Assembly: GCF_900168025.1 (NCBI RefSeq)
Contig: NZ_FUYN01000002.1
Location: forward strand, 460,343-524,342
Reading direction: 5' to 3'
DNA: 64,000 nucleotides
Source: Acetoanaerobium noterae
GTDB lineage: Bacteria > Bacillota > Clostridia > Peptostreptococcales > Filifactoraceae
Each line of letters starts with the position of its first letter. Position 1 is the first letter of the stretch. Below are positions 1 to 9,109 of the stretch, piece by piece. Both the position numbers and the translations under genes were made by a program. The notes under the pieces were generated by a model. It was given only the letters and a program-made list of their open reading frames with translations, was not told the DNA's origin and did no database searches.

Positions 1-600
1 GAAGAGCTAGTATTTGAGGCAGGAAAACTCAAGTATAAGTTTATGAACAATCCTCAGAGCTTACTTCATGGAGACCTTCATAGTGGTTCGATTTTTGTGA
101 CTGAGTCAAAAACTAAAGTTATAGATCCTGAGTTTGCATTTTATGGACCTATAGGCTATGACCTTGGCAATGTGGTTGGAAATTTATTTTTTTCTTATAT
201 TCATTCAGACATAGTTATGAGTGATGAAGTCGAAAAGAGAGCTTATCTTAGTTACCTAGAGACTACTATAGCGGAAATAATGGATAAGTTTACTGAGAAG
301 TTTGGCAGAGCCTATGATGAAAAAGTAATTGATCCTATGGCAAAAAATCCTCTATATAAAAGATGGATGATAGCTAGCATACTAGAGGATGCTGCTGGAA
401 TGGCTGGAACAGAGATAATAAGAAGGACAATAGGAGATTCAAAGGTTAAAGAAATTGAATCGATTGGAAGTATAGAAGCTAGAGTATATATGGATAAATT
501 TTTAATACTTTTAGGAAAGAGCTTAATTAAAGACAGATATAAAATCAAGACAGGCAAGGATTATGTAGCTTTGATAGATAAAATTAAAAAATTAATTTAG
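1..600 (+). CDS. mtnK: S-methyl-5-thioribose kinase, C-terminal part (5' end outside window)
   Basis: The reading frame is open from base 1, so this is the last ~199 codons of a longer gene (the family is about 400 aa). It carries the kinase catalytic loop HGDLHSGSIFV followed by IDPEFAFYGPIGYDLG, the pattern of MtnK-type methylthioribose kinases (choline/aminoglycoside-kinase fold, here with His-Gly-Asp-Leu-His). The enzyme phosphorylates 5-methylthioribose, and in some bacteria 5-deoxyribose, at C1 using ATP. The stop lies 8 nt before the aldolase start at 609, so the two are almost certainly one operon. An MtnA isomerase would be expected just upstream. The family call is strong; the exact substrate is inferred. 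Confidence 0.85.
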   Translation, partial: EELVFEAGKLKYKFMNNPQSLLHGDLHSGSIFVTESKTKVIDPEFAFYGPIGYDLGNVVGNLFFSYIHSDIVMSDEVEKRAYLSYLETTIAEIMDKFTEKFGRAYDEKVIDPMAKNPLYKRWMIASILEDAAGMAGTEIIRRTIGDSKVKEIESIGSIEARVYMDKFLILLGKSLIKDRYKIKTGKDYVALIDKIKKLI

Positions 601-608
601 GGGAACAG

Positions 609-1259
609 GTGAATATCAAGATGATGGAATATGAAAAAGAGCAGGTTGTAAGGTATGGGAAAAAGTTAATTGACAGAAGACTAACTACAGGCTCTGGAGG
701 AAATATCAGTGTATATAACAGAGAAAAAAATCTAGTTGCGATAAGTCCAAGTGGACTTGATTACTATGAAACTACACCTAAAGATATAGTAATCCTAGAT
801 ATCAATGGCAATCTAGTAGAAGGAAAGCATAGACCATCGAGTGAAGCAGGTATGCACTTAGCATTTTATAAAAATAGAGCTGACGTAAGCGGGATAGTGC
901 ATACGCATTCTAAATTTGCAACAGCAATAGCTTGCATGGGATGGGAGCTTCCTGCTGTACATTACCTAATAGGAATGGCTGGGCATAGAGTAAAATGCAC
1001 GGGATATGCCACTTATGGCTCTGATGAACTAGCTAAAAAAGCTCTTAAGACAATAGGAGACTCAAATGCTGTTCTTCTTGCAAATCACGGACTTATTGCT
1101 CTAGGGGAAGATGTTGACAGAGCCTTTTCTACAGCTGAGCATTTGGAATTTGTTTCAGAAGTTTATTACCTTACAAAAACCTTAGGAACACCAAATATTT
1201 TAAGTGATGAAAATATGGACGAGGTAATGAAGAAATTTGGAACATACAGATATCTATAA
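609..1259 (+). CDS. Class II (zinc) sugar-phosphate aldolase, FucA/Ald2-like
   Basis: 216 aa, GTG start preceded by a GGGGAA-type ribosome site. Class II aldolase/adducin domain over nearly the whole length: GSGGNIS near the N-terminus (phosphate binding), SSEAGMH with the catalytic Glu, HTHS and NHG giving the three zinc-binding His. Known members cleave fuculose-1-P, or in the DHAP shunt cleave 5-deoxyribulose-1-P or methylthioribulose-1-P to DHAP plus an aldehyde. Coupling to mtnK only 8 nt upstream makes the DHAP-shunt role (salvage of the by-products of SAM use) more likely than fucose catabolism. No fucose genes are seen. Substrate is inferred from context. Confidence 0.82.
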   Translation: MNIKMMEYEKEQVVRYGKKLIDRRLTTGSGGNISVYNREKNLVAISPSGLDYYETTPKDIVILDINGNLVEGKHRPSSEAGMHLAFYKNRADVSGIVHTHSKFATAIACMGWELPAVHYLIGMAGHRVKCTGYATYGSDELAKKALKTIGDSNAVLLANHGLIALGEDVDRAFSTAEHLEFVSEVYYLTKTLGTPNILSDENMDEVMKKFGTYRYL

Positions 1260-1347
1260 ATTATTTTTACCTGTTTTATTGGACTATAAATAAAGATATA
1301 ATGGTAGAGATAGAACAAAATAACTAATTTAGGGGAGTGGGTTATTA

Positions 1348-2145
1348 ATGAAAAGAATTATTTTTGCTATGTTTATGGTATGTGCACTGATTGTCTCGGT
1401 ACCACTAAATGCTGAAGCGGCTACTTATGCTAAGGGAATTATTTTGGATGGACAGCAAATTGAGACAGAAATTGCACCTATAATTGAAAATGGAAGAACT
1501 CTTGTACCTGTAAGAGGAGTACTTGAGGCTATGGGAGCTACTGTTACATGGGATCAAGCCACAAAAACTGCAACTGCTTATTTGGGAGAAAATACGACAT
1601 CTGTAACTATTGACAACTACACTGCATATGTAAACGGCTACGCAGTTACCTTGGAAGTGCCTGCAAAGGTAGTAAATGGAAGAACTATGGTTCCTCTTCG
1701 TTTTATGGCTGAATCTATAGGATATGATGTATCGTATAGTGATGGATACGTATACCTTGATATGCCACAATATGATGGATATAGCGAGTTTTATGCTATT
1801 ATGGATGATTTTGATGTTAACATAGTTCAGCCAGAATTTCAGTCAGACAATTTATATGTTTCAACTAGCTATAATGAAGATGAAAATGCAGTTGTAATTA
1901 GCATCCAAGGCGATGGAATGACAAATGAAATAATGAAGATGACCACAAATGAAGGTTTTGAAAGTGAATGGAGCGAATTTATTGATTATATGGGAGCTTT
2001 GTCTGTGGGTATAGTAGATTATTTTGATGCCTATGGTTATGATGTAAACGGAATAGTAGAAATTATCAATGATGAAGATAGTGATTATGTTTTGCTTCAG
2101 ATCAACAATGGAGTAGTTACATATGATGAGACTGGATTGTATTAG
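1348..2145 (+). CDS. Secreted copper-amine-oxidase N-terminal-domain protein
   Basis: 265 aa with a clear signal peptide (MKRIIFAMFMVCALIVSVPLNAEA, cut near residue 24). Residues ~30-140 form a copper amine oxidase N-like domain: GRTLVPVRGVLEAMGATVTW and GRTMVPLRFMAESIG are the hallmark repeats of this domain in clostridial secreted proteins, where no amine oxidase activity is implied. The C-terminal ~120 residues are acidic and rich in Tyr/Asp/Ile and I do not recognise them. Ribosome site GGGGAGTGG. The gene is monocistronic and ends 5 nt from the convergent prepilin peptidase gene. Likely an envelope or extracellular protein of unknown role. Confidence 0.8.
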   Translation: MKRIIFAMFMVCALIVSVPLNAEAATYAKGIILDGQQIETEIAPIIENGRTLVPVRGVLEAMGATVTWDQATKTATAYLGENTTSVTIDNYTAYVNGYAVTLEVPAKVVNGRTMVPLRFMAESIGYDVSYSDGYVYLDMPQYDGYSEFYAIMDDFDVNIVQPEFQSDNLYVSTSYNEDENAVVISIQGDGMTNEIMKMTTNEGFESEWSEFIDYMGALSVGIVDYFDAYGYDVNGIVEIINDEDSDYVLLQINNGVVTYDETGLY

Positions 2146-2150
2146 AACTT

Positions 2151-2585
2151 TTATTTTAGAATAAGCTGAATGATGATGCCTAGAGAGATAAACGGACCAA
2201 GTGGAATATAGTCTTTTTTATTGAGTTTTTTGAGTTTTATAAGAACTAAGGAAATTAGTGCTGCTAGCCCAAATCCATATAAGGTAGCATACATAATTCC
2301 AGGAAAGCCTAAATAAAGTCCAGATACTGCAACCAATTTTACATCGCCTCCGCCGATATCATCATTAGTGGCTAAGGCAGTGATGTAGAGCAAAAGTCCT
2401 CCAACAGCAAAGCCATAAACAGAGGTACTGGTATCAATTAATTTAAGAGATGCAATGACTATCCACACGAGCATAAAAATGAGTATAAGAAAATTAGGTA
2501 TTTTCTTGGTTTTTATATCTATAACAGATATTGCAATGAGTATGCTTGATATTATAGCTTTGATAAGAAGGCTTGTATAATCCAT
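2151..2585 (-). CDS. Prepilin peptidase, A24 family (TadV/CpaA-like)
   Basis: 144 aa, about six hydrophobic segments. The two catalytic aspartates of the GxGD aspartyl-protease family are visible: D23 in SVIDIKTKKIPN and D81 in GGGDVKL. It lacks the N-terminal methyltransferase domain of PilD-type enzymes, as is usual for TadV/CpaA. It should cleave the Flp pilin and TadE-like pseudopilins encoded at 9.1-9.9 kb on the cytoplasmic side of the membrane. It is on the same strand as the tad operon but separated from it by the oppositely oriented PilZ gene, so it has its own promoter. Confidence 0.88.
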   Translation of the reverse strand: MDYTSLLIKAIISSILIAISVIDIKTKKIPNFLILIFMLVWIVIASLKLIDTSTSVYGFAVGGLLLYITALATNDDIGGGDVKLVAVSGLYLGFPGIMYATLYGFGLAALISLVLIKLKKLNKKDYIPLGPFISLGIIIQLILK

Positions 2586-2693
2586 AATATCCCTCCATAT
2601 AGTATTTTTAATATATTATATTATGGGTATAATTAAATATAATATATATTAGTATGTATTAGTGTATACCCAAAATTTTGGAGGAAAAGAGCT

Positions 2694-3038
2694 ATGAAAA
2701 AAATAACTGAATCGAGAAAAAATCTAAGGGTGAACAAAGGAATAGCAACCCAGTGTGGGACCTACTATGTGGATGATAACTTGATAGAAGCCAATCCTCC
2801 CATTGATTTAGTTATGCTCAATATCTCTGAAGGAGGAATAGGTATAGTCTCTAGAAAAGAATTCCGACCTGGGTCTGTACTTATTTTCAATGTGGATTTT
2901 GGACTGGAATCTTACAAGGTTATGGCAAAAGTGATATGGACTAGTGAAAAAGAAGATGGATATGCAAGTGGACTTGAATTTATTTCAATTCCTTATGCTC
3001 TTAAGGAAGCTCTGAGTATGTATGAGAATTTAGTTTAA
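2694..3038 (+). CDS. PilZ-domain protein (probable c-di-GMP receptor)
   Basis: 114 aa, a single PilZ domain. Both c-di-GMP-binding motifs are present: RKNLR (RxxxR) near residue 8-12 and NISEGG ((D/N)xSxxG) near residue 46-51. There is no other domain, so it probably acts as a small soluble adaptor. It starts 108 nt from the divergent prepilin peptidase start and converges on the tad operon end, a position that suggests c-di-GMP control of the Tad pilus. Ribosome site GGAGGAAAAG. The partner is inferred only from position. Confidence 0.85.
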   Translation: MKKITESRKNLRVNKGIATQCGTYYVDDNLIEANPPIDLVMLNISEGGIGIVSRKEFRPGSVLIFNVDFGLESYKVMAKVIWTSEKEDGYASGLEFISIPYALKEALSMYENLV

Positions 3039-3042
3039 TAGT

Positions 3043-3090
3043 AAAAAGGAGATTGGCTGCTATATTAAGTACAGCTTATCTCCTTTTTTT
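3043..3090. terminator. Bidirectional terminator between PilZ and DUF192 genes
   Basis: Inverted repeat AAAAAGGAGAT ... ATCTCCTTTTT with T-runs on both strands. It ends PilZ transcription in the plus direction and the tad/DUF192 operon in the minus direction. One arm lies inside the last codons of the DUF192 gene. Confidence 0.75.
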
Positions 3091-3395
3091 AATTCTATAG
3101 TTGTCTTTTTAGAATCGTACTCTATGACTTTTGAGGCTTGTTTTACAAATGGACCCAATCTGAATGGCTTCATACTAGATGTAAATTTAACTACTGTATT
3201 ATCTTTATCTAAATATATAACACCTATTTCGAATTTCATAAAGAAGGTATGAATAGAGCTACATGGAGTTATCAAAACGGCGTAGCTATTAGGAATTTCA
3301 TTTTTAAACATGAGACCTTTTAACCTTTTTAAAAAGGTATCGTAAATTTCTAGGTCATCTATTATTATTTTACCTTTTGAATTTTGAAGTTTCAT
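3060..3395 (-). CDS. DUF192 family protein
   Basis: 111 aa. Matches the DUF192 pattern: RLKGLMF near residue 24, then CSSIHTFFMKFEIGVIYLD and the downstream V-x-F-x-S-x-x-P-F segment (KFTSSMKPFRLG). The family is small and of unknown function. No signal peptide is seen here, unlike many DUF192 members. The start lies 8 nt after the tadC stop on the same strand, so it is the last gene of the tad operon. A role in pilus biogenesis is possible but has only positional support. Confidence 0.75.
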   Translation of the reverse strand: MKLQNSKGKIIIDDLEIYDTFLKRLKGLMFKNEIPNSYAVLITPCSSIHTFFMKFEIGVIYLDKDNTVVKFTSSMKPFRLGPFVKQASKVIEYDSKKTTIELKKGDKLYLI

Positions 3396-3403
3396 GTCAT
3401 TAC

Positions 3404-4330
3404 CTACAATCCCATTATAGTATTTTTGATTTGAATTATAGCTGGCCCTAATATAACTACGAACATAGATGGGAATATGAAAAATACAATAGGAATAATC
3501 ATCTTTATAGGGGCTTTCATAGCTAGTTCTTCCGCTCTTTGACGTCTTTTAGTTCTAACCTGAGAAGACTGGACTCTTAGAACCTTTCCTATGCTCACAC
3601 CCAGCTGCTCAGCCTGAATGATAGAAGAAAGAAAAATCCTTATATCATCAGTGTCACAGCGCTCCACCATATTTTTTAAAGCTTGTCTTCTGCTTATCCC
3701 CATTTGGATTTCTGATACTACTTTTGCAAATTCCTTTGAAAGCTCATTGCTGCCTTTTTCTGCGACCTTGGACATTGCAGAGTCAAAGGAAAGCCCAGAC
3801 TCTACACTTACTGTCATCAAATCAAGCACGTCTGGAAGCTGTCTAGAGAGGATGAATTTTCTCTCTCTTATTTTGTGATTGAGGATAAAGCTTGGAAATA
3901 TAAAGCAACTTCCAAAAAATATAATTGAGTAGATGATTTTTGTTACGTCTGGATACGGAGTAAAAATAATCAAGGCTATAAATACAACTGGAAGCCCCCA
4001 GGTTATTATTGAGGATATAAATATCCATCCGCTAAGACTTAGTCCATATGGATGCCCTGCTACCTCAAGCTTTCGTTCGATTTCCTTTGAACGACCTTTT
4101 GGGGTTCTTTTATAGATTTCCTTGCTGATTTTAGAGGTGACAGGTTTTATTACTCTTTGTGAAAAAGGCTTTCTTCTTTCGTCAATTACTAAAGCTAAGT
4201 GCTCTGAATAGATTTCTTCTATTTGTCTTATCCTGTCCTTGATATTTGCAGCTGGGGTAATTACTGTAGATATTCCAAGATACACAAAGTAGGAGATGCC
4301 AAGAGCGGCGATTATCATTGTCCAGTCCAC
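3404..4330 (-). CDS. tadC: Tad pilus inner-membrane protein TadC (type II secretion F-like)
   Basis: 308 aa. N-terminal membrane segment, an internal hydrophobic pair near residues 100-155, a T2SSF domain (LPDVLDLMTVSVESGLSFDSAM, residues ~165-290) and a C-terminal membrane helix. GTG start, supported by AAAGGGGG 7 nt upstream. TadC partners TadB to form the membrane platform on which the TadA ATPase acts in Flp pilus assembly. The gene lies 13 nt after tadB. The TadC rather than TadB label rests on gene order. Confidence 0.87.
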   Translation of the reverse strand: MDWTMIIAALGISYFVYLGISTVITPAANIKDRIRQIEEIYSEHLALVIDERRKPFSQRVIKPVTSKISKEIYKRTPKGRSKEIERKLEVAGHPYGLSLSGWIFISSIITWGLPVVFIALIIFTPYPDVTKIIYSIIFFGSCFIFPSFILNHKIRERKFILSRQLPDVLDLMTVSVESGLSFDSAMSKVAEKGSNELSKEFAKVVSEIQMGISRRQALKNMVERCDTDDIRIFLSSIIQAEQLGVSIGKVLRVQSSQVRTKRRQRAEELAMKAPIKMIIPIVFFIFPSMFVVILGPAIIQIKNTIMGL

Positions 4331-4343
4331 GCAAATACCCCCT

Positions 4344-5330
4344 TTAGTATTTTATATTCATAAATTTACGAATGAACATATAGCCTATAATCTGACCTAG
4401 GATAGCAAGAGAAAGCATTAATATACCAAGAGGATCTGAAAAAAGCACCAGTACATGCTCAGGGTTTACTATCATCATAAAAGCAAATAAAGCAAATGGC
4501 AAAAACATAACCACATAGCCAGAAAGTCGAGCTTGAGAAGTTAGGACTCTGACCTCTCCTTTAATTTTGTAGCGCTCTCTTATGGTTGAGGAGATATTAT
4601 CCATTATTTCTGCTAGGTTTCCACCTATTTGCCTGTTTATGATTATTGCAGTTACAAGTAAGTCTAAATCTTCACTTTTTACTCTTTTAACCATATCTCT
4701 AAGAGCATCCTCTTGAGTTATCCCTAGTCTCATTTCCTTAATGGTTTTAGCAAATTCCTTTGATATTGGCTTTGGCATTTCTCTAGATATAGTTTCCATA
4801 GCCTGCATAAAGCTGTAGCCTGCTCTTAAAGTACCTGCCATCATATCCATAGCATCAGATATCTGGCTGTTAAATAAATCCAGTACTTTGTTTTCTTTGC
4901 GCTTTACATAAAGTACAAATAGTGTCGGAACTAAGCATATCACTACAAGAGAGGCCATGAAGGATTCGAAATACATTCTAACTAGAGTTCCAGCTATGAG
5001 AGTAGCAACTAGTCCTGAAAGAAAGAATTCTTCGACTGTAAGAAGAATTTCAGCTTGATCTAGCCTAGTATCTATTAAATCTCTGTAGTGAGAGAGATTG
5101 CCTTTTTCTTTTTCTGATTTTTCCACAGTATCTCTGTAGCTTTTTTTGAAATCTATTTTTTGTTTATTTTTCTTGGATTGAACTTTTGCTGAGTCTTCAA
5201 ATTTATATTTTGAATCACTTAGATATGACTCTAGGCGGTGTATGGGTTTTCTCTGCTCTAAAAACACAAAGAAGGAAAGGGTCAAGGTAAATACTGTCAA
5301 AAAACCTAATCCTAGCGACATGGTAAGCAT
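4344..5330 (-). CDS. tadB: Tad pilus inner-membrane protein TadB (type II secretion F-like)
   Basis: 328 aa. N-terminal helix, a charged linker (residues ~30-90), two membrane segments near residues 107-145, a T2SSF domain (ISDAMDMMAGTLRAGYSFMQAM, continuing to MRLGITQEDALRDMVKRV) and two C-terminal helices. Start ATG with GGAGGAATCGG upstream. Platform protein of the Flp/Tad pilus. It begins 14 nt after tadA, and its T2SSF domain resembles that of the following tadC gene. Confidence 0.88.
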   Translation of the reverse strand: MLTMSLGLGFLTVFTLTLSFFVFLEQRKPIHRLESYLSDSKYKFEDSAKVQSKKNKQKIDFKKSYRDTVEKSEKEKGNLSHYRDLIDTRLDQAEILLTVEEFFLSGLVATLIAGTLVRMYFESFMASLVVICLVPTLFVLYVKRKENKVLDLFNSQISDAMDMMAGTLRAGYSFMQAMETISREMPKPISKEFAKTIKEMRLGITQEDALRDMVKRVKSEDLDLLVTAIIINRQIGGNLAEIMDNISSTIRERYKIKGEVRVLTSQARLSGYVVMFLPFALFAFMMIVNPEHVLVLFSDPLGILMLSLAILGQIIGYMFIRKFMNIKY

Positions 5331-5344
5331 GACCGATTCCTCCT

Positions 5345-6676
5345 TTAGCTGAATATGCTTTCATCTAAAAATATTCCAGCATCCTTGATTTCTTGAAGTA
5401 CTTTTGGCTTTATGCCGGTGCTTTTGTGATGAGCTTTTAGCTTTCCTCTAGTATCTTTGCCATCTATTTGAAGCTTAAATATCTCTTGAAGGGTTATTAT
5501 ATCTTCCTCCATTCCTTGAACCTCTACTATACTTACTACTTTTCTAGTTCCATCTTTTAATCTGGATTGATGGACTATTATATCTATGGCAGAGGATATC
5601 TGTTCGCGGATGGCTTTTAGAGGAAGGTCCATTCCAGCCATTAGTACCATGGTTTCAAGTCTAGAGAGCATATCTCTAGGAGAATTGGCATGACCAGTTG
5701 TAATAGAGCCATCATGACCAGTATTCATAGCTTGGAGCATGTCTAGAGCTTCTCCAGATCTTACCTCTCCAACTATTATTCTATCTGGTCTCATACGAAG
5801 AGCATTACGAACGAGGTCTCTTATTACTATTTCACCTTTTCCTTCTATATTTGGAGGTCTTGATTCTAGTCTTACTACGTGGTCTTGATGAAGCTGAAGC
5901 TCAGCGGCATCTTCTATACTTACGATTCTTTCATCATTTGGAATAAATGAAGAAAGTACATTTAGAGTCGTAGTTTTTCCACTTCCAGTACCTCCAGAAA
6001 CTAGAATATTTAGTCTAGCTCTTACTGCGGCTTTGAGAAACTCCATAAGCTCTATGCTAGTTGTGCCCATATCTATGAGGTCTTTGTCTGTGTATGGATC
6101 CTTTGAGAATTTTCTTATGGTAAGAACAGGTCCATCCAGAGCCAGTGGAGGGATAATAGCATTTATTCTCGAACCGTCTGGAAGCCTTGCATCTACCATA
6201 GGAGAAGATTCATCTATTCTTCTTCCTATAGGAGCTACTATTTTTTCTATTACTTTCATTAGCTGGGCAGTATCTTTGAATTTTATTTTCGTTTTCTCTA
6301 GTTTTCCTTCTCTTTCAATATATATATCATAAGGGCCATTTACCATGACTTCTGTTATGCTATCGTCTTTTATGAGTGAGGTAATTGGACCATAGCCGGT
6401 GATATCGTTATATGCAGAATTTATAGTTTCCTCTTTTTCTATATGAGTTAAGAACATATTGTCTTCTTCTAAAATTTCTTGCAGAAAATCCTGAAGCTTG
6501 GCTCTTATATCGACGTTGTGAAGGTCTTTTTTTTCAGTATATTTCACTAGTTTCTCTTGTAGCTTAAGAGTAACCGCATAGATTTTATCAGAGTTATCTT
6601 CTATGACAGGAGTAATTATTTCTTTGGATTTTATTTCTTCAAGCTCTTGTTTTTTCAGTCTATCTATTAGAGTCAT
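5345..6676 (-). CDS. tadA: Tad pilus assembly ATPase TadA/CpaF
   Basis: 443 aa, typical CpaF length. Walker [10 protein letters not shown] at residues 228-236; Asp box around [13 protein letters not shown]; His box [14 protein letters not shown]; arginine-finger region [18 protein letters not shown]. Cytoplasmic hexameric secretion ATPase that powers Flp pilin assembly. Ribosome site AAAGGAGGGG. It is separated by 3 nt from cpaE upstream and by 14 nt from tadB downstream, so translation is probably coupled across the operon. Confidence 0.94.
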   Translation of the reverse strand: MTLIDRLKKQELEEIKSKEIITPVIEDNSDKIYAVTLKLQEKLVKYTEKKDLHNVDIRAKLQDFLQEILEEDNMFLTHIEKEETINSAYNDITGYGPITSLIKDDSITEVMVNGPYDIYIEREGKLEKTKIKFKDTAQLMKVIEKIVAPIGRRIDESSPMVDARLPDGSRINAIIPPLALDGPVLTIRKFSKDPYTDKDLIDMGTTSIELMEFLKAAVRARLNILVSGGTGSGKTTTLNVLSSFIPNDERIVSIEDAAELQLHQDHVVRLESRPPNIEGKGEIVIRDLVRNALRMRPDRIIVGEVRSGEALDMLQAMNTGHDGSITTGHANSPRDMLSRLETMVLMAGMDLPLKAIREQISSAIDIIVHQSRLKDGTRKVVSIVEVQGMEEDIITLQEIFKLQIDGKDTRGKLKAHHKSTGIKPKVLQEIKDAGIFLDESIFS

Positions 6677-6679
6677 AGG

Positions 6680-7420
6680 TTACCCCTCCTTTAGCCACTG
6701 ACCTATTTCTGCAATACTTTTTGAAATGGATTTTTTAGCCATGTTTATTACAAAAGGCTCTCCTTTGTTGCTAGAGGACACTACTGTTGAAAGGTCCATA
6801 GGAATCATCTTGGATATCTTTTTATTTAAGATTGTTTCGACGTCCTTTTGACTTACACCATATTTTTTGTCATGCATATTTAAGATTAGTCCGATTTTAT
6901 CTTCTTCGTAATTTAATCTTCGAATGATATCAAGGCCGACCCTAGAGTTTTTTATTGCAGGGATATCAATGGTTGTAATGTAGAAAATTTTGGAGGAATG
7001 GTCAAGCGCTGAAAGGTTAATATCTCCAAAATTTGGCCCAGTATCCACTATTATATAGTCGTATTTTTCCATAAGAGTTGATAGGATTTTATCAACGCAG
7101 GTTGGAGAGACAAATTCAGCCTGTTCAGGTGTTATAGGAGCAGGAAGGACCATGACATTTGATGAGTGCTTAATTAAATAATCATCTATTATGTCATAGC
7201 TTATTCCTGAAATATCACGAGTAACATCTACTATTGTACTTTTAGGATTGATATCCATCATAAGTGCAATATCGCCAGCCATCAGGTCTAAATCTACAAG
7301 AGCCACTTGATTTTTATCTATGGAAGCTAGATAGACAGCTAAATTGACAGCAAGTGTGCTTTTGCCTACTCCTCCCTTGTTACTGAACACTGAAATTACT
7401 TTTCCTTTATTTTCTCTCAT
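6680..7420 (-). CDS. cpaE: CpaE/TadZ-like MinD-family ATPase
   Basis: 246 aa. Deviant Walker A SNKGGVGKST with the first signature Lys at K14 and the P-loop Lys at K20; DLDLMAGD and DTGPNFGD are Walker A'/B-like elements. A MinD/ParA ATPase without the N-terminal receiver-like domain found in many CpaE proteins. In Tad systems it places the pilus machine in the cell. Start ATG with GGGGGCATG upstream; cpaB lies 15 nt before it and tadA 3 nt after it. Confidence 0.86.
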   Translation of the reverse strand: MRENKGKVISVFSNKGGVGKSTLAVNLAVYLASIDKNQVALVDLDLMAGDIALMMDINPKSTIVDVTRDISGISYDIIDDYLIKHSSNVMVLPAPITPEQAEFVSPTCVDKILSTLMEKYDYIIVDTGPNFGDINLSALDHSSKIFYITTIDIPAIKNSRVGLDIIRRLNYEEDKIGLILNMHDKKYGVSQKDVETILNKKISKMIPMDLSTVVSSSNKGEPFVINMAKKSISKSIAEIGQWLKEG

Positions 7421-7435
7421 GAGACATGCCCCCAG

Positions 7436-8173
7436 TTAACGATTTATTATATCTTGTCTTACTGTACCATTTGTATCTATAGCAGTATTGTCTTCAGGAT
7501 TTCTAAGTGCAAGATGCAAATACCCTGTTTTGTAACCTAATACTAGCTTTTCAGCATTTTTAGCCTCTAGTGCTAGGGTTATTTTTCTAGTATCTAGAGA
7601 TTCGTTTTTCTCATCATTGTCACTTTCTGAGATATCATTTGCCTTATCAACGGATAGAACTAGAACTTTTTGGAGCATATCAGAAGAAGATTCCAAATTA
7701 AAAATATATGTCGTTTCAGATTTTACTTCCTTTTCTTCTAGATATACAAAAACATCTACAAAATCTCCAGGCTTTATAAAATCAGATACTCCAGATACGG
7801 AATCAACTGGAATAGTAATTGCTACATAACCTGTTGGAACTTTGTAGGAAAAATAGGTCTTATCAAGATCCGCCAATCTGTCGCTGATTATTTGCTCATT
7901 GGCAACTATTTTCACAGCTGCATATTTACCTACTATCTTCGCTTTATCTCTGATTGAGTTTGGTAAGATATAGCTATCTTGAATTTTCTGAGGCTCAAGC
8001 ATATCAGCGGTGATTTTTGTTCTGGCAGGGATATCCTCTGTAGCTACTATAATTTCTGAATAGGTAGCTGGGTCCATTTTAGCAATTTCACGCTGAATAT
8101 ATGAATAAAAAGCAAGGACAGTAGCTATTCCAATTAGAACAGATAATATTACAAGTTTTTTGCTGGTCTTCAT
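7436..8173 (-). CDS. cpaB: Flp pilus assembly protein CpaB/RcpC
   Basis: 245 aa. N-terminal membrane anchor at residues ~8-25, then an SAF domain (EIIVATEDIPARTKITADML, residues ~41-60) and an RcpC-like region (GYVAITIPVDSVSGVSDFIKPGDFVDVFVY). In diderms CpaB contacts the secretin; no secretin gene is visible here, as expected for a monoderm, so it is probably an extracytoplasmic wall- or pilus-associated anchor. Ribosome site GGGGGC. Middle of the tad operon. Confidence 0.88.
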   Translation of the reverse strand: MKTSKKLVILSVLIGIATVLAFYSYIQREIAKMDPATYSEIIVATEDIPARTKITADMLEPQKIQDSYILPNSIRDKAKIVGKYAAVKIVANEQIISDRLADLDKTYFSYKVPTGYVAITIPVDSVSGVSDFIKPGDFVDVFVYLEEKEVKSETTYIFNLESSSDMLQKVLVLSVDKANDISESDNDEKNESLDTRKITLALEAKNAEKLVLGYKTGYLHLALRNPEDNTAIDTNGTVRQDIINR

Positions 8174-8184
8174 CTGAAAGCCCC

Positions 8185-9099
8185 CTATTCTACTAGATTA
8201 ACAGCTCTAACTCCATAATCAGTACCATCTAAATCAGCATTTCCAAGTGTAACATGCTCTACGAAATGACCAGTTACATCCACATTGTTGCCTTTTTGCT
8301 CTACATCATCTATCTGAAAAGCTGCAAAACCAGTGATTATTATTTCTTTGTTGCCAGGAACGTCCATTGTGCTAAATAGAGGAATGAGGATAGTTACGCT
8401 TCCTGAGTTTGCATCGAGCAAATCTCTTAGATTTTTTGCAGTTGGACCAGCGTTATTTCCTGGATAAGTGTCTACGCCGTCTCCGATAGCATAGTGATTT
8501 TTGGTTCCATTCAAAATGTTTTCAGGATATTTGTACTGAGGGTCTTTGCCCCAAAGATTCACTGAACCAAAATTTCCAGGACCGAGTTCATCTTCAGCTG
8601 TGATATTTGGAATGTATTTTAAAATGACTTCTTCATTGGACTGAAAATCAAGCTCAGGATTCCATACTATTCCAAAAGGTCTAAGACCACTTACAACTGA
8701 CCTCGCAGGAGCATTAATAGCTGCGGCATGAACATTTATGTCACCATCATTTATTCCCAAAATCCTAGCAAAGGCAAAGCCTATATTCTTGGTTATATTG
8801 ACACTGATTTTTTGATTTGAATCTGAAAATACTACATCTGCGGTATAAGAATCGCTTATATTTTTATCTAAATAATCTCTTGCAATGATTTCTGCTTGAG
8901 TGGTGTTTGATGGAAGCTCCTGAGCTCCAGCAAGTGCAGCAGAGTCTGCAGCTGACTGAAGTTTATTTCTAGTTAATGCCATTGCGCCTACATCAGTAAC
9001 AAGAGCTGTCATCGCAAGAAGAACTGCTATTGTCATAGCTATAATTACCGCAATAGAGCCTTTATGATTGAAATTAGCTTTTGTTTTAGATTTTTTCAT
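8185..9099 (-). CDS. Tad_N / TadG-like pilus-associated protein
   Basis: About 304 aa. I chose ATG at 9099 (MKKSKTK...) because GAGGGG sits 8 nt upstream; a GTG 18 nt earlier would overlap the ribosome site. Residues ~10-45 are the Tad_N hydrophobic region (GSIAVIIAMTIAVLLAMTALVTD) followed by RNKLQSAADSAALAGAQELP, typical of TadG-family proteins. The rest is a predicted extracytoplasmic domain without a recognisable von Willebrand domain, so it is a short TadG-like protein. It probably works as a minor pilin or pilus-tip/anchor component. Confidence 0.8.
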   Translation of the reverse strand: MKKSKTKANFNHKGSIAVIIAMTIAVLLAMTALVTDVGAMALTRNKLQSAADSAALAGAQELPSNTTQAEIIARDYLDKNISDSYTADVVFSDSNQKISVNITKNIGFAFARILGINDGDINVHAAAINAPARSVVSGLRPFGIVWNPELDFQSNEEVILKYIPNITAEDELGPGNFGSVNLWGKDPQYKYPENILNGTKNHYAIGDGVDTYPGNNAGPTAKNLRDLLDANSGSVTILIPLFSTMDVPGNKEIIITGFAAFQIDDVEQKGNNVDVTGHFVEHVTLGNADLDGTDYGVRAVNLVE

Positions 9100-9109
9100 A
9101 ATAATCCCC

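Noticed and set aside
1405-1770. Antisense 121-aa frame in the copper-amine-oxidase-N gene
   Set aside because: Shadow of the sense codons, no start signals, Ser/Tyr/Cys-rich nonsense composition.
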